From Barnesiella propionica (lineage in GTDB: Bacteria > Bacteroidota > Bacteroidia > Bacteroidales > Barnesiellaceae): 64,000 bases of DNA. The stretch is taken from positions 62,001-126,000 of the forward strand of contig NZ_JAOQJK010000007.1 in the NCBI RefSeq assembly GCF_025567045.1, given 5' to 3'. How positions within the stretch are numbered: position 1 is the stretch's first letter; each line of letters starts with the position of its first letter. The notes under the pieces are model-generated. The model was not told where the DNA came from and did no database searches. It was given only the letters and a program-made list of their open reading frames with translations. The translations under genes and the position numbers were made by a program. Positions 53,716 through 62,097 of the stretch are shown here, in pieces.

Positions 53716-54118
53716 TTATTTGTGTAAAGACATACCTATGTATATACCTATGCAATAAGGGATAAGCCAGATACACCATACAAAAATGCTGAACCTGTTG
53801 AAATGAGCTTTTGCTTGAGGAGTCCCTTTGAAATAAGTCCATACCGCCCAGCCGGCATGGATGAACATTAAGATAATGGCGATCAGTCCTGTTATCGTAT
53901 GTACACGGTCGTGTAAATGGGTAAGATGCGCTATATGTTCCATCAGGGCAGTTCCTATCGGAGCAAAGTCCGGCTATGAAAAAGATAAGATGCCATGCTT
54001 TCAATTTCTTTTGCAGGCGTTCTCCCCATACCCCTATTGTGTAAAATACCAGAGCCGATGAAATAACACAGATAGCCGCAATGAGAAAATGAATATCCAG
54101 TTGGTTGAAAGTTTCCAT
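53716..54118 (-). pseudogene. HsmA-family membrane protein gene, frameshifted
   Basis: The first frame encodes residues to about 50 (MET..., then ALVFYTIGVWGERLQKKLKAWH and LIFFIAGL), typical of the HsmA (TIGR03987) family of four-helix membrane proteins. It then goes out of frame near 53960-53985 and reads through to a stop at 53681. The second frame carries the rest of the family: IGTALMEHIAH, DRVHTITGLIAIILMFIHAGW and WLIPYCIGIYIGMSL, ending at 53716. So a small indel breaks the gene near base 53970. It is last in a minus-strand operon after the MFS and EamA genes. A sequencing error cannot be excluded. Confidence 0.6.
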
Positions 54119-54152
54119 ATTATATAATTGTATTTTATATAAGTAATCTGTT

Positions 54153-55109
54153 TTAATTTACATTCCCGGTTTCCTGAGATAAGACGTTCTTGTTTTCAGG
54201 ATCTGAAGGCTTATCATCTTTATTTTCAGCTATCTCTACAAAATAAACTCCGCAACAGATAAGTAGGATAGCAGCCAGTTGTGTCCAGCTGAACCGGTCT
54301 TGTCCGAGAGCTAAAGATACGATGGTCGCAACAATAAGGATAATATAGCCATAGATTGCGACCAGTGTAGTTTTCAGATATTTTAAACCTATAGGCATGA
54401 GCAGGTAACTGATAACGGTAGGGAATATGAGAACAAATAATAAAATAGATAATGGTTTCCATGAAATTGGGTCCGAAAGAACCCGCGCATCGAAACCGGT
54501 TATCCCGGTGACGATGATACCGGTAAAAGCCGCACCACCGAAAGTATATTTCAGCATGGTGAATATTCCCACCGATTTTAATATCCGATGGCTGATGATG
54601 AGATATATGGCATAAGCGATAGAGCTTACGAGACACAAAATATTGCCAGTCAGCGCATCCGAAGCCAGATCGTCGCTTTTTTGGGTGGAAATGCATAATA
54701 ATGCGCCACCTAGCCCGGTAAGTATTCCTATTAGTTTTATGGACGTTATCTTTTCTTTAAAAAACAGAACGGCTATTACAAATACCCATATAGGTTGCAA
54801 TGAAGAAAAGATGGAACTCGAGACAGGCGTTGTCTTGCTTAATCCGCTCAGATAAAAAAACATAAAACCATATATGGCTATAGCTCCCAGAAGAAACAGA
54901 TAAATTTTTTCTTTACGGGTAGATGTTTCTTTCGGGGCAAAAAATCCGATGATCCAGAAAACAATGGCCGCAAACGTGCACCGGATGGTTACCCCGGTAA
55001 GAGGAGCCATCCAGAAAGGCATCAGATATTTTAATGCATTCATGTTTAATCCGCTGAATGTTTTCGAGACGATCATGCTGATATTAGCTTCTGTCTTTTT
55101 ATTTTTCAT
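54153..55109 (-). CDS. EamA-family (DMT superfamily) transporter
   Basis: This 318-residue membrane protein has about ten hydrophobic helices in two homologous halves, the EamA/RhaT layout. The first half has NALKYLMPFWMAPLTGVTIRC near 24-44 and TPVSSSIFSSLQPIWVFVIA near 95-114; the second ends with a short charged tail (EIAENKDDKPSDPENK). Such proteins export metabolites or amino acids; the substrate is unknown. It lies 9 bp after the MFS gene and 34 bp before the HsmA-like gene, forming one operon. Confidence 0.82.
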   Translation of the reverse strand: MKNKKTEANISMIVSKTFSGLNMNALKYLMPFWMAPLTGVTIRCTFAAIVFWIIGFFAPKETSTRKEKIYLFLLGAIAIYGFMFFYLSGLSKTTPVSSSIFSSLQPIWVFVIAVLFFKEKITSIKLIGILTGLGGALLCISTQKSDDLASDALTGNILCLVSSIAYAIYLIISHRILKSVGIFTMLKYTFGGAAFTGIIVTGITGFDARVLSDPISWKPLSILLFVLIFPTVISYLLMPIGLKYLKTTLVAIYGYIILIVATIVSLALGQDRFSWTQLAAILLICCGVYFVEIAENKDDKPSDPENKNVLSQETGNVN

Positions 55110-55118
55110 AGTTATATG

Positions 55119-56348
55119 TTATTGGTTTTTGTCGTCGAATAAAAATGAATTTTGTTTTGTATAAGCAAAAAATGCCATAATTAAGGTGATGATGAGGTTA
55201 AATATGAAAGCGAATTGCTGAGTTTGAATATGAAATAAAGATTTGAAAAAATCGATAATGAAGGGACATAATAAAATTGCCAGATAATTCATAGCCATGA
55301 CGAAAGCTAAGGCGTATGTTACTTTTTGGGGAATGGCAGTGCGGGTCGTTTGATCATAGATAACAGGCTGTATCACCCCGTATCCCAAACCTGTTAATAT
55401 ACAGCCTGTGCCGATAAGCCATTCGGAACGGGTGAGAAGGATTAGAGCCATGCCTAAAGCGATAGATATCAGACTGTAGAATTTAGTCTTCTGTTTACAT
55501 ATATCGATGATCTTGTTCAGGAAAAGTCCGGGAGCCATGATAGCCAGGAAAAAACAAGAGATCATAATGCCTGAATTTCCACTGGTAAAATTGTATTCTT
55601 TCATCAGGAATGGCAGATTGAAACTGACTATAATAACCAAATAGGTTACTAATCCGTAAAAAAGCATGATTTGTATAAGGCGGTCGGTCTGGATTCCTTT
55701 TTTTCCGTTGATAGTTAATTCAGGCGATAAACTTCCCGGAACGGAGTTCTCGGACGATTGCTTTTTCATGTCGTCCGACAAATTCTTTTTAAGGTAGAAA
55801 GAAAGCACAAAGGAAATGATAGGCAGTAGATAAACCAGGAAAGGAAGATGCCAGTTAATTTCTGCCAGGTATCCGGTAAGGGAGGTAGCCAGTACAAGGG
55901 TAATATTGGTAATAGAAGAGCTTAGCCCGAATTGTTTAGTCCGGTATGGACCAACGAAATACCGGGAGATGAGCCCTGTAGAAAGAGGTACGATTAACCC
56001 CGAACCTATACCCAGTAATGCACTTATGATAATGAGCTGGCTGATCTTGGATGATAAAAGATATAAAAGACCGCTCAGTGCAAATATAAGAAGCCCTGAT
56101 TGTAACAGCCATATGTTATTAATGCGTTCCGTCAGTTTTCCCGAGAGTATTATGAACGGTATTATTAACAAGGAGGGCAGCGATGTGAGCATTTGAATGT
56201 CCAGTTCGGATGCTTTAGGAAATATTACCGATAGTTTACCCAGTATCGGAGATACCGCTAATCCTGGTAATGCGTTAAGAGCCGATATGGACCATATACA
56301 TATAAGTGTAATAAGGGGAATAGTTCCCTGGCCGGTTTGAATTTTCAT
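55119..56348 (-). CDS. major facilitator superfamily transporter
   Basis: This 409-residue protein (ATG at 56348; the open frame extends 14 codons from a TTG that I do not use) has about twelve membrane helices in two halves with a charged central loop (LSDDMKKQSSENSVPGS, near 198-214). It fits the MFS drug- or metabolite-exporter group, for example the CynX/NIMT-like type. Substrate cannot be named. First gene of the MFS-EamA-HsmA operon. No clear -7 box was found upstream. Confidence 0.8.
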   Translation of the reverse strand: MKIQTGQGTIPLITLICIWSISALNALPGLAVSPILGKLSVIFPKASELDIQMLTSLPSLLIIPFIILSGKLTERINNIWLLQSGLLIFALSGLLYLLSSKISQLIIISALLGIGSGLIVPLSTGLISRYFVGPYRTKQFGLSSSITNITLVLATSLTGYLAEINWHLPFLVYLLPIISFVLSFYLKKNLSDDMKKQSSENSVPGSLSPELTINGKKGIQTDRLIQIMLFYGLVTYLVIIVSFNLPFLMKEYNFTSGNSGIMISCFFLAIMAPGLFLNKIIDICKQKTKFYSLISIALGMALILLTRSEWLIGTGCILTGLGYGVIQPVIYDQTTRTAIPQKVTYALAFVMAMNYLAILLCPFIIDFFKSLFHIQTQQFAFIFNLIITLIMAFFAYTKQNSFLFDDKNQ

Positions 56349-56592
56349 ATTGCCGTTCTGTTTGTTTTTCGATTTTATTATAAAAAACAAAATAGAATAT
56401 TGAAAGTTTGAGAAGACCGGTGTAACGATCTGTTATTTTTCATCCGGATGTATTGTTTACTGGATGATAATAAAATTCAAAATGTGTAGGAATAATGAAA
56501 ATCATCAAACCTTCGGCTCGTATATATGTTTTCAATTTAGTCGGATTAATGAAAATAAATCAGAGTTTTTTTATTCGTAAAATTATAGTAAT

Positions 56593-58017
56593 ATGAAAGA
56601 TGAAAATTTGAGAAACGGTGATGCTAAGACACCAGTATTCGGTTCTAATGAGATGTTACAACCCGCTCCGGTAGACAAAATTCCCGATGGTCCTACAACT
56701 CCCCAGGTTGCCTATCAAATGGTTAAGGACGAGACTTTTGCACAAACACAACCCCGATTGAATCTTGCAACATTCGTTACCACTTATATGGACGAATATG
56801 CAACTAAATTGATGAACGAAGCTATTAATATCAATTACATTGACGAAACGGAATATCCCCGTATTGCCGTTATGAACGGTAAGTGTATAAATATCGTGGC
56901 TAATCTGTGGAATACACCCGAGCAGGCAAAATGGAAAAGCGGAGCTCTGGCTATAGGTTCATCCGAAGCTTGTATGCTGGGAGGAGTTGCTGCTTGGTTA
57001 CGCTGGCGTAAAAGAAGAGAAGCGCAAGGAAAACCGACTGATAAACCTAATTTCGTTATTTCATCCGGTTTCCAGGTCGTATGGGAAAAATTTGCACAGT
57101 TATGGCAGATTGAGATGCGTCAGGTTCCTTTAACGTTGGAAAAAACGACATTGGATCCGGAGGAAGCACTTAAGATGTGTGATGAAAATACCATCTGTAT
57201 TGTTCCTATCCAAGGGGTTACCTGGACAGGCCTGAATGATGATGTAGAAGCTCTGGACAATGCTTTGGATGCATATAACGCCAAGACAGGTTATGAAATA
57301 CCTATCCATGTGGATGCCGCTACAGGCGGATTTATACTTCCGTTCCTGAATCCTGAAACAAAGTGGGATTTCCGCTTGAAATGGGTTCTCTCCATCAGTA
57401 CGTCTGGACATAAGTTCGGACTCGTATATCCGGGTCTCGGATGGGTAGTATGGAAAGACAAAAAATATCTTCCGGGTGAAATGTCGTTCAGCGTAAATTA
57501 TCTGGGAGCCGATATTACCCAGGTAGGATTGAACTTCTCACGTCCGGCCGCTCAGATACTCGGCCAGTATTATCAGTTTATCCGTTTGGGATTTGAAGGG
57601 TACAAAGCCGTACAATATAATTCGATGCAGATTACTCAATATATTCACGACGAAATTGCCAAGATGGAACCGTTCGTGAATTATAGCGAACAAGTCGTAA
57701 ATCCGTTATTTATTTGGTACATGAAACCCGAATATGCGGCAAAAGCTAAGTGGACGCTTTATGATCTGCAGGATAAATTGTCACAGCACGGTTGGATGGT
57801 TCCGGCTTATACGTTACCGGAAAATATACAGAATTATGTAGTTATGCGTGTCGTTGTACGTCAGGGTTTCAGCCGGGATATGGCCGATATGTTGCTGAAT
57901 GATATCAAAGCAGCTATAGGCGAGCTGGAAAAACTGGAATATCCTACATCTACACGTATTGCCCAGGATAAAAATGAAAAAGTAAAAACCAAGGTATTTA
58001 ATCATACCGGTAAATAG
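56593..58017 (+). CDS. gadB: glutamate decarboxylase
   Basis: This PLP enzyme turns glutamate into GABA and CO2, using up one cytoplasmic proton. The 474-residue protein matches bacterial GadB in length (E. coli 466). The PLP lysine is Lys274 in TSGHKFGLVYPG, equivalent to E. coli Lys276, preceded by HVDAATGGF near 238-246. The C-terminal region ends with TKVFNHTGK, including the His that caps the active site in the family. It leads the gad cluster: glsA follows after 63 bp, then the channel gene and gadC. Confidence 0.95.
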   Translation: MKDENLRNGDAKTPVFGSNEMLQPAPVDKIPDGPTTPQVAYQMVKDETFAQTQPRLNLATFVTTYMDEYATKLMNEAININYIDETEYPRIAVMNGKCINIVANLWNTPEQAKWKSGALAIGSSEACMLGGVAAWLRWRKRREAQGKPTDKPNFVISSGFQVVWEKFAQLWQIEMRQVPLTLEKTTLDPEEALKMCDENTICIVPIQGVTWTGLNDDVEALDNALDAYNAKTGYEIPIHVDAATGGFILPFLNPETKWDFRLKWVLSISTSGHKFGLVYPGLGWVVWKDKKYLPGEMSFSVNYLGADITQVGLNFSRPAAQILGQYYQFIRLGFEGYKAVQYNSMQITQYIHDEIAKMEPFVNYSEQVVNPLFIWYMKPEYAAKAKWTLYDLQDKLSQHGWMVPAYTLPENIQNYVVMRVVVRQGFSRDMADMLLNDIKAAIGELEKLEYPTSTRIAQDKNEKVKTKVFNHTGK

Positions 58018-58024
58018 GAAACAG

Positions 58025-58064
58025 CCAGAGCCTTATATCTTTTTATAGAGATGCAAGGCTCTGG
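58025..58064 (+). promoter_or_regulatory. intercistronic hairpin between gadB and glsA
   Basis: CCAGAGCCTT (58025-58034) pairs perfectly with AAGGCTCTGG (58055-58064) around a 20-base loop. It lies 7 bp after the gadB stop and 16 bp before the preferred glsA ATG, and contains an upstream in-frame ATG at 58051. No T-run follows, so it may protect or process the mRNA rather than terminate it. Confidence 0.45.
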
Positions 58065-58080
58065 TCCAAATATTAAATAT

Positions 58081-59046
58081 ATGGATAAAACAATAACCGT
58101 AGCTCAAATAAAGGAAGCCGTACAAGAAGCTTATGACCTTTATAAAAATAATACGGAAGGCAAGAATGCCGATTATATTCCTTATCTGGCGAACATTGAC
58201 AAAAATCTTTTCGGTATCAGTGTTTGCCTTACCGACGGTAAAATAATACAACTGGGAGATTCGGAATATCAGTTCGGTATTGAATCCGTTTCCAAGGTAC
58301 ATACTGCTATTCTTGTACTGCGGCAGTACGGAGCAGAACAATTACTTCAAAAGATAGGTGCAGATGCGACCGGTTTGCCTTTCAATTCTATTTTTGCCAT
58401 ACTGCTGGAGAATGATCACCCGTCCACTCCGCTGGTGAATGCCGGTGCAATTGTAGCTGATAGTATGGTTAAGCCGTTAGGAGATTCTGACGGAAAATGG
58501 AAAGCTATCGTTGATAATATAACCGATCTGTGCGGAAGCGCACCTCATCTCATAGACGAATTATATAAATCGGAATCCGATACGAATTTCAATAACCGTT
58601 CCATTGCGTGGTTGTTGAAGAATTATAACCGTATTTATGACGATCCCACGATGTCTCTGGACCTGTATACACGTCAGTGTTCATTAGGAATTACAGCTGC
58701 GCAGTTATCTATATGTGCTGCTACGATTGCCTCTAACGGTGTGAATCCTGTTACGAAAAAACAGGTGTTCGATGCGAAACTTGCGCCGAATATCGTTTCG
58801 TTGATCGCAACGGTAGGATTCTATGAACATACGGGCGATTGGCTTTATACTTCCGGTATACCTGCTAAGACAGGTGTCGGCGGTGGCGTAATGGGTGTTC
58901 TCCCCGGACTGTTCGGTATTGCTGCTTTTGCACCGCCTATCGATGACGCAGGAAATTCTGTAAAAGCCCAGTTAGCTATTAAATACATTATGAATAAGCT
59001 GGAACTGAATGTATTCCGTTCCGAAAGAGTAACTATTACCGAATAA
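58081..59046 (+). CDS. glsA: glutaminase
   Basis: It hydrolyses glutamine to glutamate and ammonia. The protein has 321 residues from the ATG at 58081, chosen because MDKTITVAQIKEAVQEAY is the normal N-terminus; a 331-residue version from 58051 starts inside a hairpin. The serine beta-lactamase-like catalytic motif S-x-x-K is in GIESVSK (near 67-72), and NDHPSTPLVNAGAI is near 117-130. It is downstream of gadB, so glutamine feeds glutamate to the decarboxylase and the ammonia can absorb further acid. Confidence 0.93.
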   Translation: MDKTITVAQIKEAVQEAYDLYKNNTEGKNADYIPYLANIDKNLFGISVCLTDGKIIQLGDSEYQFGIESVSKVHTAILVLRQYGAEQLLQKIGADATGLPFNSIFAILLENDHPSTPLVNAGAIVADSMVKPLGDSDGKWKAIVDNITDLCGSAPHLIDELYKSESDTNFNNRSIAWLLKNYNRIYDDPTMSLDLYTRQCSLGITAAQLSICAATIASNGVNPVTKKQVFDAKLAPNIVSLIATVGFYEHTGDWLYTSGIPAKTGVGGGVMGVLPGLFGIAAFAPPIDDAGNSVKAQLAIKYIMNKLELNVFRSERVTITE

Positions 59047-59055
59047 ATATTATAG

Positions 59056-59084
59056 AAAAAGGAAGTCAGTCGGCTTCCTTTTTT
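59056..59084. terminator. bidirectional terminator between glsA and the channel gene
   Basis: AAAAAGGAAG (59056-59065) pairs with CTTCCTTTTT (59074-59083), with extra inner pairs. Its left part touches the stop codon of the converging channel gene (59066-59068). Confidence 0.65.
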
Positions 59085-59836
59085 ATTTGGTTTTCGTTTG
59101 GAGAATCGGCAGGGGAAGTTTCGGCTTTATTTTCTTCGTAATATTTTTTCCTGTTTTCATTAGCCTGCTGTACGAGGCTGGTAACGTATACTGTAAAGAT
59201 CGGGAACATCATCATGCCTAAAGCAGCTAATACGACCGACAGGACTTTACCCGTAACGGTCATGGCGTATATATTAGACCCCACAGTAGTAACGTCCATA
59301 AAAGCCCACCATAAAGCGTCGCTGTACTGATGTACCATAGGATTTACTTTATGTTCCAGTACGAAAAATATCATACTTGAAAAGTAAACCGTCGCAAGTA
59401 ACATTGTTATATAAGAAATGAATAAGCTGCTGGCTTTACTTGACGTAAGCCAGCCTACCACGATGGCCATGGCATATCCGCCCCGGATGAGAGGTACGAA
59501 TCTCAGGAAATAGTTTATTTCGGGAGAAAAAGTAATGTGGTAATAGTTGATAATGTTCACATAAGGAATGGATACAATCAAAAATATAAGATGAGTACGC
59601 AGGTAATGCCATTTATGCCGTGACAGGAAAAACTCCAGAAGGAAATCCAGAATAAAAAACATGCATACCCAAAATTGTATTTTAAGGTAAGGACCTTGCG
59701 TAAGGAACGGCAGATTGTTGAACGTATCTATGGATATAATAATAATAAGGAACAGGGACAAAAGTAAGATAAAGACATGCAATATGCCGTATATTCCTTT
59801 TTTAACATAAATAAAATCAGAAAGAGCAGTTTTCAT
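59066..59836 (-). CDS. ion-channel-family membrane protein
   Basis: This 256-residue protein has the layout of a voltage-gated cation channel subunit: about five or six membrane helices (near 13-37, 51-71, 80-98, 121-131 and 139-161), an S4-like segment RFVPLIRGGYAM near 112-123 with two Arg, and a pore loop ALWWAFMDVTTVGSN near 174-188. The pore filter reads TVGSN instead of the TVGYG of K+ channels, so ion selectivity is uncertain. The C-terminal helix (about 198-224) resembles a gate, and the tail is charged. It sits inside the gad cluster on the other strand. Confidence 0.75.
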   Translation of the reverse strand: MKTALSDFIYVKKGIYGILHVFILLLSLFLIIIISIDTFNNLPFLTQGPYLKIQFWVCMFFILDFLLEFFLSRHKWHYLRTHLIFLIVSIPYVNIINYYHITFSPEINYFLRFVPLIRGGYAMAIVVGWLTSSKASSLFISYITMLLATVYFSSMIFFVLEHKVNPMVHQYSDALWWAFMDVTTVGSNIYAMTVTGKVLSVVLAALGMMMFPIFTVYVTSLVQQANENRKKYYEENKAETSPADSPNENQIKKEAD

Positions 59837-60027
59837 AATTAAATATTATAAATATCAGATAGATATATATGTGATATGGAATAAGAAACAATTGTCTCTG
59901 GCAGTTTGTTTATTTATCCTTATTAACTGTGTACCGTTAAAAAAATATGGCTGGGAAACTAATATAATCTTCTCTTGTTATAACCTCAGATAAAGGTTAT
60001 TATAGAATACTTTAATATATTAAATTT

Positions 60028-61554
60028 ATGGCGAATATTGGAAAAACAGTGAAGTTAGGGGTGTTTACCCTGGCCATCATGAATGTTACGGCAGTAGTTT
60101 CATTAAGAGGTCTACCTGCCGAAGCCGAATATGGATTAAGTTCCGCGTTTTATTATCTGTTTGCAGCGATTGTTTTCCTGATACCTACGGCTTTGGTAGC
60201 AGCGGAGCTGGCGGCAATGTTTCAGGACAAGCAAGGAGGTGTCTTCCGCTGGGTTGGAGAAGCTTTCGGCAAGAAGCTCGGTTTTTTGGCTATCTGGTTA
60301 CAATGGATCGAAAGTACGATCTGGTATCCTACCGTATTGACTTTCGGTGCTGTATCTATTGCATTTATAGGAATGGATCATTCGCAGGATATGTTGCTGG
60401 CTTCGAATAAATATTATACGCTGGCTGTAGTGCTGGTTATTTACTGGCTTGCTACCTTTATTTCTATGAAAGGCTTGAATTGGGTCGGTAAGGTTGCAAA
60501 AGTCGGAGGTATGGTCGGTACGATTATTCCGGCGGCATTACTGGTGATATTGGCTATCGCGTATCTCGCTATGGGGGGGCAGTCGAATATGGATTTTTCA
60601 GGTAGTTTCTTTCCCGATTTCACGAAGTTCGATAATCTGGTTCTCGCTTCCAGTATCTTTTTGTTTTATGCCGGTATGGAAATGGGAGGTATCCACGTGA
60701 AAGATATGGAAAATCCTTCCAAGAACTATCCTAAAGCCGTTTTCATAGGTTCGGCTGTGACCGTACTGATTTTTGTGTTGGGAACTTTCTCTCTCGGTAT
60801 TATTATTCCACAAAAGGATATTAATCTAACACAGAGTTTGTTGGAAGGTTTTGACAACTATTTTAATTTTATACGCATGTCGTGGCTTTCTCCTGTTATA
60901 GCTGTCGCTCTGGCATTTGGAGTATTGGCTGGGGTGCTTACATGGGTCGCCGGTCCGTCAAAAGGTATTTTTGCAGTGGGAAAAGCCGGATACCTTCCTC
61001 CTTTCTTTCAAAAATCCAATAAGATCGGCGTTCAAAAGAACATTCTGTATCTGCAAGGTCTTGCTGTCACTCTTTTAAGTTTGTTATTTGTGGTGATGCC
61101 TTCGGTACAAAGTTTTTATCAGATATTGTCTCAGCTTACCGTACTGTTATATCTAATTATGTACCTGCTCATGTTCTCTGCCGCTATTTATCTGAGATAT
61201 AATATGAAAAAGGCAAATCGTCCTTTCCGTATCGGAAATAAAGGGAACGGCCTTATCTGGTTCGTTGCAGGATTAGGTTTCTGCGGCTCTTTACTGGCCT
61301 TTGTGCTGAGCTTTATCCCTCCCAGCCAGATAGCTACCGGTAGCAGTACTGTATGGTATTCGGTATTATTTATTGGCTGTATCGTTGTGGTAGCTGCTCC
61401 GTTTATTATATATGCGTCGAGAAAACCCAGCTGGAAAGATCCCGATTCTCAATTCGAACCGTTCCATTGGGAAGTAAATAAAACTACGGCTCAGGCAGAT
61501 GCTTCAGATACTACAGGAACGACGGTAAACAAAACTTCCGGCATAAAATCCTGA
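60028..61554 (+). CDS. gadC: glutamate:GABA antiporter
   Basis: This 508-residue APC-family transporter has about twelve membrane helices. It would swap external glutamate for GABA made by GadB, exporting the product and completing proton removal. Features are TAVVSLRGLPAEAEYGLSSA near the first helix, KQGGVFRWVGEAFG near 71-84, and GMEMGGIHVKDMENPSKNYP near 216-235, all typical of GadC. The C-terminal tail has a soluble segment (DPDSQFEPFHWEV), the region that in E. coli GadC acts as a pH plug. Its own upstream region (191 bp) separates it from the channel gene. Confidence 0.92.
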   Translation: MANIGKTVKLGVFTLAIMNVTAVVSLRGLPAEAEYGLSSAFYYLFAAIVFLIPTALVAAELAAMFQDKQGGVFRWVGEAFGKKLGFLAIWLQWIESTIWYPTVLTFGAVSIAFIGMDHSQDMLLASNKYYTLAVVLVIYWLATFISMKGLNWVGKVAKVGGMVGTIIPAALLVILAIAYLAMGGQSNMDFSGSFFPDFTKFDNLVLASSIFLFYAGMEMGGIHVKDMENPSKNYPKAVFIGSAVTVLIFVLGTFSLGIIIPQKDINLTQSLLEGFDNYFNFIRMSWLSPVIAVALAFGVLAGVLTWVAGPSKGIFAVGKAGYLPPFFQKSNKIGVQKNILYLQGLAVTLLSLLFVVMPSVQSFYQILSQLTVLLYLIMYLLMFSAAIYLRYNMKKANRPFRIGNKGNGLIWFVAGLGFCGSLLAFVLSFIPPSQIATGSSTVWYSVLFIGCIVVVAAPFIIYASRKPSWKDPDSQFEPFHWEVNKTTAQADASDTTGTTVNKTSGIKS

Positions 61555-61792
61555 TGATGACGAACGAGAATAAAGAAGGAGTGTTTCCGCGAGATAACCT
61601 CTCTTTGCAAAAGTTCCTGATTTTTAAGCCTTATTTTGAGCCAAGAACATTGAAGTAGACATAAAAAACTATGTGAAAGCAGATTTTGACATCTTTAATA
61701 CTGTTGTAAAAATATACATATTTACTGAAGTTAACAGTGCTTGAAATAAAGTTTTTCTGCAATGAAAAGCAGATTTTAAATGAATAGATAAG

Positions 61793-61838
61793 AAAAGCGT
61801 ATGTAGTCTGGACTAAAGATACACATACGCTTTTTTTT
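61793..61838 (+). terminator. terminator downstream of gadC
   Basis: AAAAGCGTATGT (61793-61804) pairs perfectly with ACATACGCTTTT (61823-61834), and the T-run continues to 61838. It lies 239 bp after the gadC stop. Confidence 0.75.
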
Positions 61839-62025
61839 AATGTTTTCTGGAGATGGGTCGAATTAGAAGATTAATATGCTTATTTGGGAGAATATGCCGT
61901 ACAGCTTTCCATATTTCAAAATAAAATATTAATATACAGTTGTTTACTTGTAGTAATTCTCACCGGAGCTAAACATGTTTAAAATAGAATAATCTGCTGT
62001 ATTTTACTGTTAATAAATATTAGAT

Positions 62026-62033
62026 TACATTTG
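62026..62033 (+). promoter_or_regulatory. candidate -7 box of the sensor-kinase gene
   Basis: TACATTTG, a full match to TAnnTTTG, about 64 bp before the ATG at 62098. No TTTG at the 19-bp position. Confidence 0.3.
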
Positions 62034-62097
62034 TTTTTTATTAATAATAAGTTTACTATATATATATTTATACGGATATTTTATACTTGTTAATTTT

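Larger units (their letters stand above)
61555..62097. other. intergenic region between gadC and the sensor-kinase gene
   Basis: About 540 bp, A/T-rich. A 34-codon frame starts at the ATG overlapping the gadC stop (61554) and ends at about 61658; it has no recognisable product and is not called. A clear terminator hairpin lies at 61793-61838, far from gadC, so a longer gadC 3' end or a short RNA is possible. A TACATTTG -7 box at 62026-62033 may serve the kinase gene. Confidence 0.4.

Noticed and set aside
56349..56390. Upstream TTG start for the MFS gene
   Set aside because: The extra residues are polar and do not belong to the family; ATG at 56348 fits.
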